A DNA stretch of 37,635 nucleotides from a virus. The notes beneath the pieces are model-generated. The model was not told the origin of the DNA and did not search any database. It saw only the letters and a list, made by a program, of their open reading frames with translations. This document shows, in pieces, positions 37,471 to 37,635 of the stretch. The first letter of the stretch is position 1; the number at the start of each line of letters is the position of its first letter. The DNA is taken from positions 1 through 37,635 of the IMG/VR virus record IMGVR_UViG_3300020469_000108, one strand, 5' to 3'. Made by a program: the position numbers and the translations under genes.

Positions 37471-37635
37471 CCGGCAGCATGGGTTTTTTATTATTACTTA
37501 CTGTGCCTTATTTCTACACCTGGCACCTGGCATCCTGGAGAGATCCAGCAGCAGCCTGGCAGCCTAAAGTTGACCAGGGTAGCACCAGGGTAGCACCAGG
37601 GTAAACCAGGGAAACGCCAGGATAAATCCGCAGCT
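37471..37635. repeat. Right copy of imperfect terminal direct repeat
   Basis: 165 bp matching positions 1-154, with three substitutions and an additional 11-bp unit tagcaccaggg, giving five CCAGG words at 37574, 37585, 37596, 37606 and 37617. Just before it, cacctggagagatccggcagca (37459 onward) nearly duplicates tcctggagagatccrgcagca inside the repeat, so a short repeat is nested at its left border. The exact biological end of the repeat cannot be set from this window. Confidence 0.85.

Overview
The window is an essentially complete genome of a T7-type podovirus (Autographiviridae-like) with a temperate signature. The evidence is a single-subunit T7-type RNA polymerase, a T7-type replication set (ssDNA-binding protein, endonuclease I, primase-helicase, family A DNA polymerase, 5'-3' exonuclease) and a T7-ordered virion block (gp7.3-like, portal, scaffold, capsid, gp11 to gp16, holin, TerS, TerL). 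All genes are on the + strand. A tyrosine integrase just upstream of the RNA polymerase is the arrangement of integrase-bearing marine podoviruses (HTVC019P-like pelagiphages, cyanophage P-SSP7). The base composition looks moderately AT-rich but less so than typical SAR11 phages. I infer a marine bacterial host, probably proteobacterial, and cannot name it.

Layout. 1-250: left copy of an imperfect terminal repeat, full of CCTGG/CCAGG words, then a promoter-like element and a tRNA T-arm-like sequence (candidate attP). 247-3593: about twelve short early genes of mostly unknown function, including a zinc-finger protein and a lysozyme-fold lytic enzyme, many coupled by ATGA or TAATG overlaps. 3611-4735: integrase and two small ORFs. 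4741-12585: RNA polymerase, then DNA replication and nucleotide metabolism. 12590-15417: first phage-promoter-like element, gp7.3-like protein, portal, scaffold. 15417-17791: second promoter-like element and an accessory cassette inserted between scaffold and capsid genes (membrane protein, sulfotransferase-like enzyme, small basic proteins). 17911-19065: major capsid protein followed by a strong terminator, the position of Tphi in T7. 19089-33913: tail tubular proteins and internal virion proteins. 33917-35991: holin-like protein, TerS, TerL. 35992-37635: third promoter-like element, GTTAAC repeats, two small genes, two terminators and the right terminal repeat.

How it works together. Host polymerase presumably transcribes the left-end genes and the phage polymerase. 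The phage polymerase then probably reads the late region from promoters containing GGACTAATATG, seen three times, all intergenic, and resembling the T7 promoter core. The integrase and the tRNA-like sequence suggest an option to integrate at a host tRNA or tmRNA gene.

Most unusual features. (1) The gp11-like tail protein is 1169 aa because about 530 aa of heptad repeats (unit lengths 14, 21, 28 or 35 aa) lie between two gp11-like halves, while no separate tail-fibre gene is found. (2) Tail tubular protein B is encoded as two ORFs separated by a 2OG-Fe(II)-oxygenase-like gene. (3) The gp16-like ejection protein carries a zeta-toxin-like P-loop kinase domain and an overlapping ORF with a strong ribosome binding site. 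(4) CCWGG and GGATCC words are strongly over-represented in the one gene counted in full, but not in the capsid gene.
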